Assembly (NCBI GenBank): GCA_001899255.1
Contig: MKVX01000013.1
Location: 1 to 64,000 of the forward strand
Length of the DNA stretch: 64,000 nucleotides
Direction: 5' to 3'
Source of the DNA: Rhizobiales bacterium 62-47
GTDB taxonomy: Bacteria; Pseudomonadota; Alphaproteobacteria; Rhizobiales; Xanthobacteraceae
In this document: positions 41,785-51,189 of the stretch, piece after piece
Numbering within the stretch: the first letter of the stretch is position 1
Layout: each line of letters opens with the position of its first letter
Translations under genes and position numbers: made by a program
Notes under the pieces: model-generated
What the model was told of the DNA's origin: nothing
What the model saw: only the letters and a program-made list of their open reading frames with translations
Database searches by the model: none

Positions 41785-43134
41785 ATGAAGCGAGTTCTGA
41801 TTGCCAATCGCGGCGAGATTGCTCTGCGTATCGTGCGCAGTTGCGCCGAGCTTGGACTTGAATCGATCGCGGTCTATTCCGATGCCGATCGTCAACTGCG
41901 TCATATCGGCCTAAGTACCGCGTCATTGGGAATAGGTCCGCCGCACCCCAAGCATTCGTACTTGAACCGGGACAAAATCATTGCGGCCGCCAAGGCGACG
42001 CGATGCGACGCAATTCATCCCGGCTACGGGTTTCTTGCTGAGGATCCAGTCTTCGCCGAGATGTGCGAAGACAATGGCCTGAAATTCATCGGTCCGAGTG
42101 CGGAATCGATCCGCTGCATGGGCGACAAGATTGCGGCAAAAACGCTGGCGGCGAAAATGGGCGTGCCGTTGGTTCCTGGTGGGACGATCGATCAAGGCCA
42201 GGATATCAAGAGCCTGCAGAAGGGCTTGCCGTACCCGGTGTTGCTCAAGGCGTCCGCCGGTGGCGGCGGTCGCGGCATGCGGCTCGTCCATGAGGAAAGC
42301 GCGTTCGCCTCCAATCTGATGCAGGCTCAGATCGAAGCCAAGGAAGCTTTCGGCGACGGGACGGTCTATTGGGAGCAATATATAAGCAACGCCCGGCACA
42401 TCGAAGTGCAGGTGATGAGCGACCGGTTCGGTCATCATACCCATCTCGGCGAGCGCGATTGCACGCTTCAGCGTCGTCATCAGAAGCTGTTCGAAGAAAG
42501 CCCGAGTCCGGTTCTGAACGCGGATATTCGGCGCCAGCTGTATGATGCGTCGGTCAGCATCACGCGCGCGCTGGACTATGAAGGCGCCGGGACGATCGAA
42601 TTCCTCTACGATCTCGATCGCCGCTCGATTCACTTCATTGAAATGAACACGCGCATTCAGGTCGAGCATCCGGTCACGGAAATGGTCACCGGGATCGATC
42701 TCGTTCGCGAGCAACTGCGAATAGCTGCTGGGCAACCGATGAGCGAGGCATGCCTCAACGCATCGAATCGCGGTTGGTCGATGGAATGTCGCATCAATGC
42801 GGAAGACCCTGAAAACGGATTCATTCCCAGTCCGGGGCGTATCACGGCCTTTGCGCCTCCCGGCGGTCCTGGGGTTCGTGTCGATACGTTCTGCACCGCG
42901 GGTACCGAGATTTCGCCGTTCTACGATTCCATGGTCGCGAAGCTCATCGTCTGGGATATCGACAGAGAGGCGGCGCGGCACCGCATGATCCGCGCGCTGA
43001 AAGAATTCGTCGTCGAGGGGATCAAGACGACGATCCCGTTCCACATCGGCGTGTTGCAAACGCCGGATTTTGCCGACGCGCAATACAACACCGGTTGGGT
43101 CGAGAGTAGGAAAGTATGGGAGAAGGCGGCATGA
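41785..43134 (+). CDS. Biotin carboxylase, AccC-like
   Basis: 449 residues, the length of free-standing biotin carboxylase. It opens KRVLIANRGEIALRIVRSC. The ATP-grasp P-loop is KASAGGGGRGMRLV near residue 157, EKHRQ-like region ERDCTLQRRHQKL, then EMNTRIQVEHPVTEMVTGID near residue 290. It carboxylates the BCCP of this operon with ATP and bicarbonate. A separate AccC for fatty acids is presumably elsewhere in the genome, which would make this a pathway-specific copy. Confidence 0.93.
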   Translation: MKRVLIANRGEIALRIVRSCAELGLESIAVYSDADRQLRHIGLSTASLGIGPPHPKHSYLNRDKIIAAAKATRCDAIHPGYGFLAEDPVFAEMCEDNGLKFIGPSAESIRCMGDKIAAKTLAAKMGVPLVPGGTIDQGQDIKSLQKGLPYPVLLKASAGGGGRGMRLVHEESAFASNLMQAQIEAKEAFGDGTVYWEQYISNARHIEVQVMSDRFGHHTHLGERDCTLQRRHQKLFEESPSPVLNADIRRQLYDASVSITRALDYEGAGTIEFLYDLDRRSIHFIEMNTRIQVEHPVTEMVTGIDLVREQLRIAAGQPMSEACLNASNRGWSMECRINAEDPENGFIPSPGRITAFAPPGGPGVRVDTFCTAGTEISPFYDSMVAKLIVWDIDREAARHRMIRALKEFVVEGIKTTIPFHIGVLQTPDFADAQYNTGWVESRKVWEKAA

Positions 43135-44621
43135 GAGAGATGAAGATCATGGACATCACGCTCCGTGATGGCCAGCAATGCCTCTGGGCAACCCGGATGT
43201 CGACCGAGGAAATGACGCCAATCGCCCGAACGATGGACGATGCGGGCTTTTCCGTCATCGACCTGAACGGCGGCGCGGCGATCGATGCCAGCGTGATGTA
43301 TCTCGGCGAGGATCCGTTCGAGCGGATTCGTATGATGTCGCGGCTGATGCCGAAGACCCCGCTCAACTTCAATACGCGCGGGCAGAGCATTTTCCGTTGG
43401 GCCCAATACGCCGACGATGTCGCGGAGTTCACCTTGCGTTTGCTACGACGCAACGGCATCCGTTCGATCATGGCCTTCGACGCCCTCAACGATCTGCGGA
43501 ATATCGCCTTCTCGATCAAGACGGCGAAAGCGCTCGACATGTTCGTCATCGGAGCGGTCAGCTATACGATCAGTCCGGTTCATACCGATGATCATTTCAT
43601 CGAGAAGGCGAAGGGGCTGGTCGCGCTCGGCGTCGACGCTGTCGAGATCAAGGATCAGGGCGGCATCCTGACGCCTGAGCGGGCGCGACAGTTGATCCCG
43701 GCGATCCGGCGCGCGGTTGGCAACAAGGCGCAGCTACAGCTGCATTCCCATTGCACGTTCGGTCACGGCATCGATACCTATCTCGAAGCCATGAAGCTCG
43801 GCGACGATGGTGTCGATCTATTGCACGGATCGAGTCGCCAGCTGGCGTACGGCTATTCATTGCCGCCGCACGATGCGATTCTCGATGCGCTCGCAGAGCA
43901 CGGCTATTCGACGCCGGTGAGCCGCGAAGCCATCGACGAGATGGATGCATATATTTCCATCGTCGCGCGCCAGACTGGTCGGCCGACCGGCAAAGTTATT
44001 CCGATTCAGCCGGGAGCCATCGCACATCAGGTGCCTGGCGGGATGCTGAGCAATCTCAAGCAGCAACTCGACGATCAAGGTCAAGGGCATCGCCTGCCCG
44101 AGGTGCTGGACGAAATCACCCGGGTGCGAGCCGACATCGGCTATCCCATCATCGTCAGTCCGATGGCGCAGTATCTGGCGACGCAGGCGGTGATGAACGT
44201 ATTGACCGGGCGGCGATATCAGATCGTTCCGCGCGAAATCAAACAGTACGTGCTGGGCTATTACGGCGCGGTCCCCGGACCGATCGATCCGAAAGTGCGG
44301 GAACTGATTGCTGGTGACGAGGAAGGCATTACGGTCGCGCCGGGGCAGTTGCTCGAGCCGATGATGGATCGCTATCGGCGGGAGCTTGCACCGTTCGGCT
44401 CCGATGAGGAGCTTGCCCTCAAGATCTTCTATTCGCCGCAGGATCTGGAAAAGAACCGGGTGGCACGCCTCGAGGTTCGGCATCGGTCGCCGACGACCGA
44501 CGCGGCCAGCTTCCTCGCGCAGCAATTGCTCGGCCGTGAGAAGATCGAGATTTGTGAAGTCACCCGGAAGTCTTTTCATTTCTCGATGAATCGGCACGCC
44601 GACACCCAACTGGCATCGTAG
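43131..44621 (+). CDS. HMGL-type carboxyltransferase (pyruvate carboxylase subunit B / oxaloacetate decarboxylase alpha-like)
   Basis: 496 residues. TIM barrel opening MDITLRDGQQCLWATRMSTE, metal ligands in LQLHSHCTFG near residue 205, and the lysine expected to be carboxylated in VEIKDQGGIL. The biotinyl domain found at the C-terminus of many relatives is missing; the carrier is the separate BCCP. This CT class works on 2-oxo acids (pyruvate, oxaloacetate, 2-oxoglutarate) or as the 5S transcarboxylase subunit on methylmalonyl-CoA/pyruvate. The start overlaps the biotin carboxylase stop (ATGA). Confidence 0.9.
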   Translation: MREMKIMDITLRDGQQCLWATRMSTEEMTPIARTMDDAGFSVIDLNGGAAIDASVMYLGEDPFERIRMMSRLMPKTPLNFNTRGQSIFRWAQYADDVAEFTLRLLRRNGIRSIMAFDALNDLRNIAFSIKTAKALDMFVIGAVSYTISPVHTDDHFIEKAKGLVALGVDAVEIKDQGGILTPERARQLIPAIRRAVGNKAQLQLHSHCTFGHGIDTYLEAMKLGDDGVDLLHGSSRQLAYGYSLPPHDAILDALAEHGYSTPVSREAIDEMDAYISIVARQTGRPTGKVIPIQPGAIAHQVPGGMLSNLKQQLDDQGQGHRLPEVLDEITRVRADIGYPIIVSPMAQYLATQAVMNVLTGRRYQIVPREIKQYVLGYYGAVPGPIDPKVRELIAGDEEGITVAPGQLLEPMMDRYRRELAPFGSDEELALKIFYSPQDLEKNRVARLEVRHRSPTTDAASFLAQQLLGREKIEICEVTRKSFHFSMNRHADTQLAS

Positions 44622-44653
44622 TTCAACCCATCAGCATTTTTGAAAGGACGGCA

Positions 44654-44968
44654 ATGGTCGCAATCGAAATCATTCTCTTCAGGAATCACATGAGCCTTGA
44701 GGAGCAACATCGCTGGTGGCTGGAAGATCACGCACCGATTGCGAGGAATATGCCGGGCCTGCTGGGATACACCATCAATCTGGCGGGCAAGGGCGAAGGC
44801 GGCGAGGAGCCGCAAATATGCGGAACGGATACGCTCACTTTCGCGTCGTGGGATGCGGCGATGACGGCTTATAACTCGCCCGAATGGACAGCCGCCCGAA
44901 AGCATACCGAAGCGTCCGGTGCAAAGGTCCTGCGAACGTGGATTCAACGGCAGGCCACGATCATTTGA
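44654..44968 (+). CDS. EthD-like small protein (dimeric alpha+beta barrel)
   Basis: 104 residues: [40 protein letters not shown], and [20 protein letters not shown]. The pattern HAPIxxxxPG...Y and a late F.S...A...S.EW is the EthD/ferredoxin-like barrel family. Some members are monooxygenases, dehydratases or lactone isomerases, others have no known activity. AAAGGA lies 6 bases before the ATG and it follows the carboxyltransferase by 32 bases, so it closes the catabolic operon. Confidence 0.82.
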   Translation: MVAIEIILFRNHMSLEEQHRWWLEDHAPIARNMPGLLGYTINLAGKGEGGEEPQICGTDTLTFASWDAAMTAYNSPEWTAARKHTEASGAKVLRTWIQRQATII

Positions 44969-44989
44969 CATCCTGTCGTCGGATGTGAA
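44965..44989. promoter_or_regulatory. Inverted repeat between the catabolic operon and bioB
   Basis: TTGACATCC (44965-44973) and GGATGTGAA (44981-44989) are inverted with one mismatch and a 7-base spacer. It starts within the last codons of the EthD-like gene and ends 40 bases before bioB. It may be a weak hairpin or an operator; there is no match to the BioR box TTATMKATAA. Confidence 0.35.
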
Positions 44990-45029
44990 ATGGGCCTGCC
45001 GTGAGCATTTGTTGAATCTGGAGTCTTTG

Positions 45030-46091
45030 ATGAAACGACACTTGAACACGATGAGATCTTCGTCAGCTCTGAATGAAGGGGATCGAATCGAACGGCAGGC
45101 TCTTCGCGATGGCCAAATGTCGGTTGATATCCGTCATGACTGGTCGGGCGATGAAGTTGCGGCGATCTACAACTCTCCCTTTATGGATCTGATGTTCAGG
45201 GCACAGACGATCCACCGTACGGTATTCGATCCCAACAAGGTACAGTTCAGCCGGCTGCTCAGCATCAAGACTGGCGGCTGCCCGGAGGATTGCGGCTACT
45301 GCAGTCAATCTGCCCATCACGATGCGGGGCTGCACGCATCGAAGCTGATGGATCCGGCACGAGTGATCGAGGAGGCCAAGGCGGCCGCAGCGGCCGGTGC
45401 CACACGTTACTGCATGGGCGCCGCTTGGCGTTCGCCGAAGGCCCGCGACATGGCGCCGGTGATCGAGATGGTCAAAGGCGTCAAGGCGCTCGGCATGGAA
45501 ACCTGCATGACGCTCGGCATGCTGACGCCTGAGCAGGCGAAGCAACTGGCCGATGCGGGACTGGATTACTATAACCACAACATCGATACGTCCGAACGAC
45601 ACTATGGCTCCGTTGTCCATACGCGGACGTTTGGCGATCGCCTGGAAACGCTCCAGCATGTGCATGACGCCGGCATGAAGGTGTGTTGCGGCGGCATTCT
45701 CGGCATGGGTGAAGCGCCGGTCGATCGCGCCGAGATGCTGCGCACGCTGGCCAACCTTCCAAACCACCCCGAGAGCGTGCCGATCAACATGCTCATTCCG
45801 ATCGAAGGCACGCCGCTCGCTGCTGCCGAGCCGATCGACGCGATTGCTTTTGTCCGTACCGTGGCGTTGGCAAGAATCCTGATGCCGATGTCCGACGTGC
45901 GTCTGTCCGCGGGGCGCACCGCGATGACCGATGAAATGCAGGCGCTTTGTTTCCTGGCGGGTGCCAATTCGATCTTTATCGGCGAGACGTTGCTGACCGC
46001 AACCAACCCGAGCGAGGACAAGGATCATCGATTGCTGCAACGGCTGGGCATGACGCGAACCGAAGCACGAACGTTATCGGCTTTGGCCTAA
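45030..46091 (+). CDS. bioB: Biotin synthase
   Basis: 353 residues. The radical-SAM motif is [14 protein letters not shown] near residue 88 for the [4Fe-4S] cluster; [16 protein letters not shown] and RLSAGR complete the BioB fingerprint including [2Fe-2S] ligands. It inserts sulfur into dethiobiotin. The ATG at 45030 has GGAG eight bases ahead; ATGs at 45051 and 45117 are alternatives. It begins the biotin gene set 61 bases after the catabolic operon on the same strand. Confidence 0.96.
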   Translation: MKRHLNTMRSSSALNEGDRIERQALRDGQMSVDIRHDWSGDEVAAIYNSPFMDLMFRAQTIHRTVFDPNKVQFSRLLSIKTGGCPEDCGYCSQSAHHDAGLHASKLMDPARVIEEAKAAAAAGATRYCMGAAWRSPKARDMAPVIEMVKGVKALGMETCMTLGMLTPEQAKQLADAGLDYYNHNIDTSERHYGSVVHTRTFGDRLETLQHVHDAGMKVCCGGILGMGEAPVDRAEMLRTLANLPNHPESVPINMLIPIEGTPLAAAEPIDAIAFVRTVALARILMPMSDVRLSAGRTAMTDEMQALCFLAGANSIFIGETLLTATNPSEDKDHRLLQRLGMTRTEARTLSALA

Positions 46092-46241
46092 GGGACCTGC
46101 TGTCGAATCATAGGTTGTCCGCGATATCGGCGCGATGATCGGGCGCGTCCGTCGCGTTCGCGCGTTCGTATCCCCTATGACTTGGCGTCGCATTGAGAAC
46201 TCGGAAGGGCTTTGGTCTCGGTTGGGCGTGCAGGAGATATG

Positions 46242-47375
46242 ATGATGCTTGAACGATATGCGAGAGACTTGCGCCAACTGGCAGACAAGGGCCGGCTGCG
46301 TGCGCTGCGCCGGCAGGCCGGTATCGATTTTACTTCCAACGACTATCTCGGCTTGGCCGAGTCCGCGGAATTGCGAGAAGCCGCGGTGGAAGCATTGGCG
46401 CGTGGTGTGCCGATCGGGTCGGGCGGATCGCGCCTGTTACGCGGCAATCATCCTGAGCATGAAGCGCTGGAAATCGAGGCTGCGGCGTATTTCGGCGCCG
46501 AGTCGGCGCTCTATTTCGGCGGCGGCTATGTCGCCAATTTTGCCATCTTCTCGACGCTACCGCAGCGGGGCGATCTCGTCGTCCACGACGAACTGATCCA
46601 CGCCAGCGTGCATGAGGGGCTTCGCCGCGGGCGCGCCGAGTTTGTCGGGGTGCCGCATAACAATATTGATTCGTTTGACACCGCGATCGCGCGTTGGCGC
46701 GCGGCCGGAGGCAAGGGTCGGCCGTGGTTGTCGGTCGAGAGTCTTTACAGCATGGATGGAGATAGTCCGGACCTCGCCGGGCTGTTTGCAGTCGCGGACC
46801 GTCACCACGCGATGGTTGTGATCGACGAGGCGCATGCGACAGGTGTGCTCGGTTCGCAGGGTCGAGGTCTCGCCGCGCCGTTCGAGGGGCGTGACAATGT
46901 CATTACGTTGCATACCTGCGGCAAAGCGCTCGGCACTGTCGGTGGCTTTATTCTGGCACCGAAGGTGATTCGCGACTTCCTGGTCAATCGTTCACGTCCG
47001 TTCATTTTTGCTACCGCGCCTTCGCCATTGATTGCTGCGGTGACGCGCGCGGCACTCAGGATTTCGCGAACCAATCCTGAGCGTCGCGAGCGCCTGGCCC
47101 ACCTGGTGCGATTTGCCGGCAACGAATTGCGCCGTCGCTGCCACGTCGAACCGTCGGGCTCGCAAATCATTCCGGTAATCGTCGGACCCGATCAGGCTGC
47201 GGTCGCGCTGGCGGCGTCGTTGCAGCGCAAGGGTTTCGATATCCGGGCGATCCGCCCGCCAACGGTTCCCGAAGGCACCGCGCGCGTTCGCGTAGCGCTG
47301 ACGCTTAATGTCAACGAGACGATGGTTGGCGACCTGTTCGCAGCTTTGGCGGAAGACATGCGAGTGGCGGCGTGA
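46242..47375 (+). CDS. bioF: 8-amino-7-oxononanoate synthase
   Basis: About 377 residues of the alpha-oxoamine synthase family. [12 protein letters not shown] at the start, [27 protein letters not shown], and the PLP lysine in [13 protein letters not shown] near residue 235. It condenses pimeloyl thioester with L-alanine. Three ATGs (46239, 46242, 46245) follow AGGAG; 46242 or 46245 has the better spacing. A 150-base gap separates it from bioB, while the stop overlaps bioD. Confidence 0.95.
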   Translation: MMLERYARDLRQLADKGRLRALRRQAGIDFTSNDYLGLAESAELREAAVEALARGVPIGSGGSRLLRGNHPEHEALEIEAAAYFGAESALYFGGGYVANFAIFSTLPQRGDLVVHDELIHASVHEGLRRGRAEFVGVPHNNIDSFDTAIARWRAAGGKGRPWLSVESLYSMDGDSPDLAGLFAVADRHHAMVVIDEAHATGVLGSQGRGLAAPFEGRDNVITLHTCGKALGTVGGFILAPKVIRDFLVNRSRPFIFATAPSPLIAAVTRAALRISRTNPERRERLAHLVRFAGNELRRRCHVEPSGSQIIPVIVGPDQAAVALAASLQRKGFDIRAIRPPTVPEGTARVRVALTLNVNETMVGDLFAALAEDMRVAA

Positions 47376-48010
47376 GTATACGGATCGTAGTCACCGGCAC
47401 CGATACCGGCATCGGCAAGACGGTCTTTTCGGCGGCGCTTGCCGGTGCTCTCGACGGATTTTACTGGAAGCCGATCCAGGCAGGGCTGGAGGAAGCGACG
47501 GATTCAGAGACCGTATTGCGGTTATCCGGACTTGTCGCCGAGCGTGTATTACCGGAAGCCTATCGGTTACGGACGCCGGCATCGCCGCATCTTGCCGCCG
47601 AGATCGACGGCGTGACGATCGATCATGACTTTCTGCGAGTGCCGGAGAAGGACCGTCCGCTGGTGGTGGAAGGCGCCGGTGGCCTGATGGTGCCACTGAC
47701 ACGCAACGTCACCTATCTCGACCTGATGGCGCGGTGGCGTATCCCAGTGGTGCTCTGCGCCCGTACCACGCTGGGCACCATTAATCACAGCCTGTTGTCG
47801 ATCGCAGCGCTGCGCGCGCGGGATGTGGCGCTACTAGGCGTTGCTTTCGTCGGCGACGAGAACTTTGAATCAGAACGGATCATCACCGAGCTGGGTAAGG
47901 TGCGCCGTCTCGGTCGGCTCCCGCATCTAGCGCCATTGACCGGCTCCACGTTGCGGCAAGCCTTTGCCAGCGGATTCACTGTCGGCGACTTCCTGAAAGG
48001 GACGGCCTGA
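47372..48010 (+). CDS. bioD: Dethiobiotin synthetase
   Basis: 212 residues with P-loop [19 protein letters not shown] at the N-terminus, YWKPIQAG, and [14 protein letters not shown] near residue 98, all BioD marks. It closes the ureido ring using ATP and CO2. The GTG start overlaps the bioF stop (GTGA) and its stop overlaps the bioA start (TGATG). Confidence 0.95.
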   Translation: MSIRIVVTGTDTGIGKTVFSAALAGALDGFYWKPIQAGLEEATDSETVLRLSGLVAERVLPEAYRLRTPASPHLAAEIDGVTIDHDFLRVPEKDRPLVVEGAGGLMVPLTRNVTYLDLMARWRIPVVLCARTTLGTINHSLLSIAALRARDVALLGVAFVGDENFESERIITELGKVRRLGRLPHLAPLTGSTLRQAFASGFTVGDFLKGTA

Positions 48011-49269
48011 TGACGACTGCATCGCCAGTCTGGCATCCGTTCACCCAGCATGCCGTGCAGCCCGAGGTGATACCGATCTCCAAGGGTGAAGGTGCCTGGC
48101 TCCAGACCGTCGACGGCCGATGCATCTTTGATGCCATTTCGTCGTGGTGGGTGGTGACGCATGGTCATCGTCATCCGCAAATCGTGCAGGCGATCAGCGA
48201 TCAGGCCGGTCGTCTCGATCAGGTGATCTTCGCGGGCTTCACCCACGAGCCGGCCGAAAAGCTCGCGCGGCAGCTCGTTGCGATCACACCACCAGCGCTC
48301 GAATACGTCTTTTTCTCCGATAGCGGCTCAACAGCGGTCGAAGTCGCACTGAAAATGGCGCTGGGCTTCTGGCGGAATCGCGGCGAGCAGCGCAGTCGCA
48401 TCCTCGCGCTGGAGGGAGCCTATCACGGCGACACCATCGGCGGCATGTCGGTCGGCGAGCGCGGCGTTTTCAATGCGCCCTACGATCCATTGCTGTTCGA
48501 CGTCGAGCGGATTCCCTTTCCTGCGGCCGGCCGCGAGCAGGCCACATTGGATGCGATCACGAATGCATGTCGGAATGCTGGCGTCGCCGCGCTAATCGTC
48601 GAACCGCTCATTCTCGGTGCAGGCGGCATGTTGATCTACCCGCCCTGGGTGCTGGCGGAGATGAGGCGGATCTGCGAAGCCCACGGGATTCTGTTGATCG
48701 CCGATGAAGTGATGACCGGGTGGGGCCGCACGGGCACGCTCTTCGCTTGCGAGCAGGCCGACGTCACTCCCGATATCGCCTGCTACTCCAAGGGTCTGAC
48801 CGGCGGTTCGCTGCCGCTGGCGGTCACGCTCTGCCGCGCGGACATTTTCGATGCGCATTATTCAACGGATCGCAGCAAGACTTTCTTCCATTCCAGTTCC
48901 TACACCGCGAACCCGATTGCCTGTGCGGCCGCTTGCGCCAACCTCGAGATTTGGCAAAACGAACCGATGATGCAACGCATCGCCGCTGTCGCGAACGCGC
49001 AAGCCAACGGTCTTAATCGCTTTCGTGAAGATCGGCGTTTTACCAACATTCGTCAGATCGGCACCATCGCCGCGCTGGATATCGCCACGGATGACCCGGG
49101 CTATTTGGCTGGCATCGGGCCGCGCCTCTACAACGAGTTCCTTGCCCGCCGCTTACTGGTTCGGCCGTTAGGCAACACGATTTATCTGATGCCGCCCTAC
49201 TGCAGCACGCCGGATGAAATCGATCGCGTCTTCGATGCGATCTTTGAAATCGTCGACGGGATCGGTTGA
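48010..49269 (+). CDS. bioA: Adenosylmethionine-8-amino-7-oxononanoate aminotransferase
   Basis: 419 residues, class III aminotransferase. It begins PVWHPFTQHAV as in BioA, has SSWWVVTHGHRHP, the PLP Asp in LLIADEVMTGWGRTG and the PLP lysine in CYSKGLTGG near residue 262. It converts KAPA to DAPA with S-adenosylmethionine as amino donor. It is the last gene of the visible bioF-D-A unit; no bioZ or bioC/H for pimeloyl supply is found in the window. Confidence 0.95.
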   Translation: MTTASPVWHPFTQHAVQPEVIPISKGEGAWLQTVDGRCIFDAISSWWVVTHGHRHPQIVQAISDQAGRLDQVIFAGFTHEPAEKLARQLVAITPPALEYVFFSDSGSTAVEVALKMALGFWRNRGEQRSRILALEGAYHGDTIGGMSVGERGVFNAPYDPLLFDVERIPFPAAGREQATLDAITNACRNAGVAALIVEPLILGAGGMLIYPPWVLAEMRRICEAHGILLIADEVMTGWGRTGTLFACEQADVTPDIACYSKGLTGGSLPLAVTLCRADIFDAHYSTDRSKTFFHSSSYTANPIACAAACANLEIWQNEPMMQRIAAVANAQANGLNRFREDRRFTNIRQIGTIAALDIATDDPGYLAGIGPRLYNEFLARRLLVRPLGNTIYLMPPYCSTPDEIDRVFDAIFEIVDGIG

Positions 49270-49368
49270 AATGCAAGCGGGCCGCCAGACCGACTTTTGG
49301 CGGCAGTATCTCACAATCGAGTCGTTCGATCGAACTCGACCAACGTGCGTTCGTAGGCCCCGACGGCA

Positions 49369-50070
49369 ATGAAGATACACTCACCGCACGCTTTCGATGC
49401 TCCGGCTGTGGCGCCGATGTTTCCGGGCACCTCGCAGGAATTCATCAATCTCGTCGCGCACTACTATAGGGGTGAGATTGCACGCATGGCGGGGTGGCGG
49501 GACCGCATCGATCGGACCACCAATTGGGCCATCACCTGCGTCGCGGCGATGCTCTCCATTTCATGGTCGGGGCCGGCCCGCCACCATGAAATTCTATTGT
49601 TTGCCATGGTCATTGTCCTGCTGCTCCTGGTTATAGAATCCCGACGCTATCGATTTTTTGATGTCTATCGTCGGCGTGTCCGGACAATCGAGAGGCACTA
49701 CTACGCGCAGGTCTTTCGGCCCGCGTCCGGCGTCGACGTGGACTGGACGAAGAACCTCGGCGACGATCTGCGTTTGCCGACGTTTGTCATCAGTCGCGGC
49801 GAGGCGTTCTGCCACCGCCTGCGTCGCAATTATCTTTGGTTGTTTATGGTTCTCCTGGCGGCGTGGTTGCTGCAGGTCTCCCGCCTGGAGAACTTACCCA
49901 ACCCTCCCGAATTGAGCTGGTCCGTTCTGATCCACAATGCATCGATCGGCTCGGTGCCGGGGACAGCCGTATTCATGCTGGTTGCGGCTTTCTACATCGC
50001 AATGATTTCAGCATCAGCGGCCAGGAAGAAGCCAAACGGTGAACTGGTTATCGGCAGCGTGCACGTGTGA
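49369..50070 (+). CDS. DUF2270 integral membrane protein
   Basis: 233 residues. FPGTSQEFINLVAHYYRGEI is a soluble N-terminal part, two membrane spans follow near residues 50-85, then VYRRRVRTIERHYYAQVF and a second hydrophobic pair near residues 155-215 with RRNYLWLFMVLLAAWLLQ. This is the DUF2270 pattern; function unknown. It follows bioA by about 100 bases on the same strand with no clear link. Confidence 0.8.
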   Translation: MKIHSPHAFDAPAVAPMFPGTSQEFINLVAHYYRGEIARMAGWRDRIDRTTNWAITCVAAMLSISWSGPARHHEILLFAMVIVLLLLVIESRRYRFFDVYRRRVRTIERHYYAQVFRPASGVDVDWTKNLGDDLRLPTFVISRGEAFCHRLRRNYLWLFMVLLAAWLLQVSRLENLPNPPELSWSVLIHNASIGSVPGTAVFMLVAAFYIAMISASAARKKPNGELVIGSVHV

Positions 50071-50148
50071 AGGTTACCGTTCGTGAACAGTGCAGTTGCC
50101 TAGCCGTTCTCGCAATTTTGTAGTGCAGATAAGAGTGAGGAGAGTGCA

Positions 50149-50799
50149 ATGCTTTCGGGAGAATTGCGATCTGGCTACACACGCTTCCAAAGGCAACGTT
50201 ACGTCAAGGATTGCCAGACGTACCAACGTCTGGCGGTGCGGGGCAATCGTCCGGACGCGCTGGTGATATCCTGCTGCGATTCGCGGGTAACGCCTGAGGT
50301 CATTTTCGACACTGGCCCCGGTGAGTTGTTCGTGATGCGCAACATTGCCAACATTGTCCCACCGTTTGAGCTCGGCGGTCAGTATCACGGGACGAGCGCC
50401 GTGCTGGATTTTGCTGTCCGGCGACTCGAAGTGCGACACATCATCGTGCTGGGCCACAGCGATTGCGGTGGCGTGCGTGCATACGCCGAAGATGCTGATG
50501 GCCTTTCCAACGGAGAATTTATCGGGCCATGGCTTAACCTGATCGGCAGTGCCGAGCAATCCAAGCGTGGGGAACAGCACGACGGCTGCGCGCATGATCT
50601 GCGCCCGGTCGAACTGCAGTCGATCCGAAATAGCCTGGACAACTTGCTGACCTTCCCTTGGATTGCCGCGCGGGTATCAGAAGGATTGCTCTACCTTCAT
50701 GGCGCGCATTTCGATGTTGGCTCAGGGGCGTTGAGCGTCCTCAACGTTGTATCTGACGAATTTGAGCCGTTGTTGGAAAGCGTTGAGTTCAGCGAGTGA
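50149..50799 (+). CDS. Beta-class carbonic anhydrase
   Basis: 216 residues. The zinc ligands are in ISCCDSRVTPE near residue 42 (Cys with the Asp-Arg pair) and GHSDCGGVRAY near residue 102 (His and Cys); FVMRNIANIVPP lies between. It hydrates CO2 to bicarbonate. Supply of bicarbonate to the nearby biotin-dependent carboxylase or to BioD is an attractive but untested reason for its position. Confidence 0.95.
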   Translation: MLSGELRSGYTRFQRQRYVKDCQTYQRLAVRGNRPDALVISCCDSRVTPEVIFDTGPGELFVMRNIANIVPPFELGGQYHGTSAVLDFAVRRLEVRHIIVLGHSDCGGVRAYAEDADGLSNGEFIGPWLNLIGSAEQSKRGEQHDGCAHDLRPVELQSIRNSLDNLLTFPWIAARVSEGLLYLHGAHFDVGSGALSVLNVVSDEFEPLLESVEFSE

Positions 50800-50931
50800 A
50801 GTGAGCCCGTTTGGCTCTAGAAAGGCAACGGGTGCGTCAAGACCGATTCCGAATTTTGCGCCAACTGGCTGCAAGTAGCCATCGCAGAAGCGAAGGCTAA
50901 CAAGCTCAAGGAGCAATTTTCGAATTTTGAG

Positions 50932-51135
50932 GTGCTCGATTCCTACAAAGATCTGTCAGAGCGGACGGCACGCGCAAAAAAAAACGAGATGCAGTCGCTC
51001 GGCCGGAAAGGCGTCGCTCTGAAGGAAACCCTGCAGCACTTGCAGGAGGCATTCTCCTCGGAAACACCACCGGAAAGCGCCGATTTCCAAGGATGTATCA
51101 GGCTGCTGGCATTGAACTGCCGGAGATCGCGCTGA
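50932..51135 (+). CDS. Hypothetical 67-residue protein or remnant
   Basis: GTG start; sequence SYKDLSERTARAKKNEMQSL then GRKGVALKETLQHLQEAFSS. The same frame is open back to 50821 but without a start codon, so it may be the tail of a broken gene. A run of nine A lies at about 50978. No family recognised. The rest of 50800-51189 shows only a weak GAGCC/GGCTC hairpin after the carbonic anhydrase gene. Confidence 0.25.
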   Translation: MLDSYKDLSERTARAKKNEMQSLGRKGVALKETLQHLQEAFSSETPPESADFQGCIRLLALNCRRSR

Positions 51136-51189
51136 GGAGGTTTAAGGAGGTAAACCGCAAGCGCGAGTGTCAATCGGCGTCGAAATGGA

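Noticed and set aside
44969..45029. Looked for a BioR box (TTATMKATAA) or a riboswitch before bioB
   Set aside because: No match; only an imperfect inverted repeat is present.
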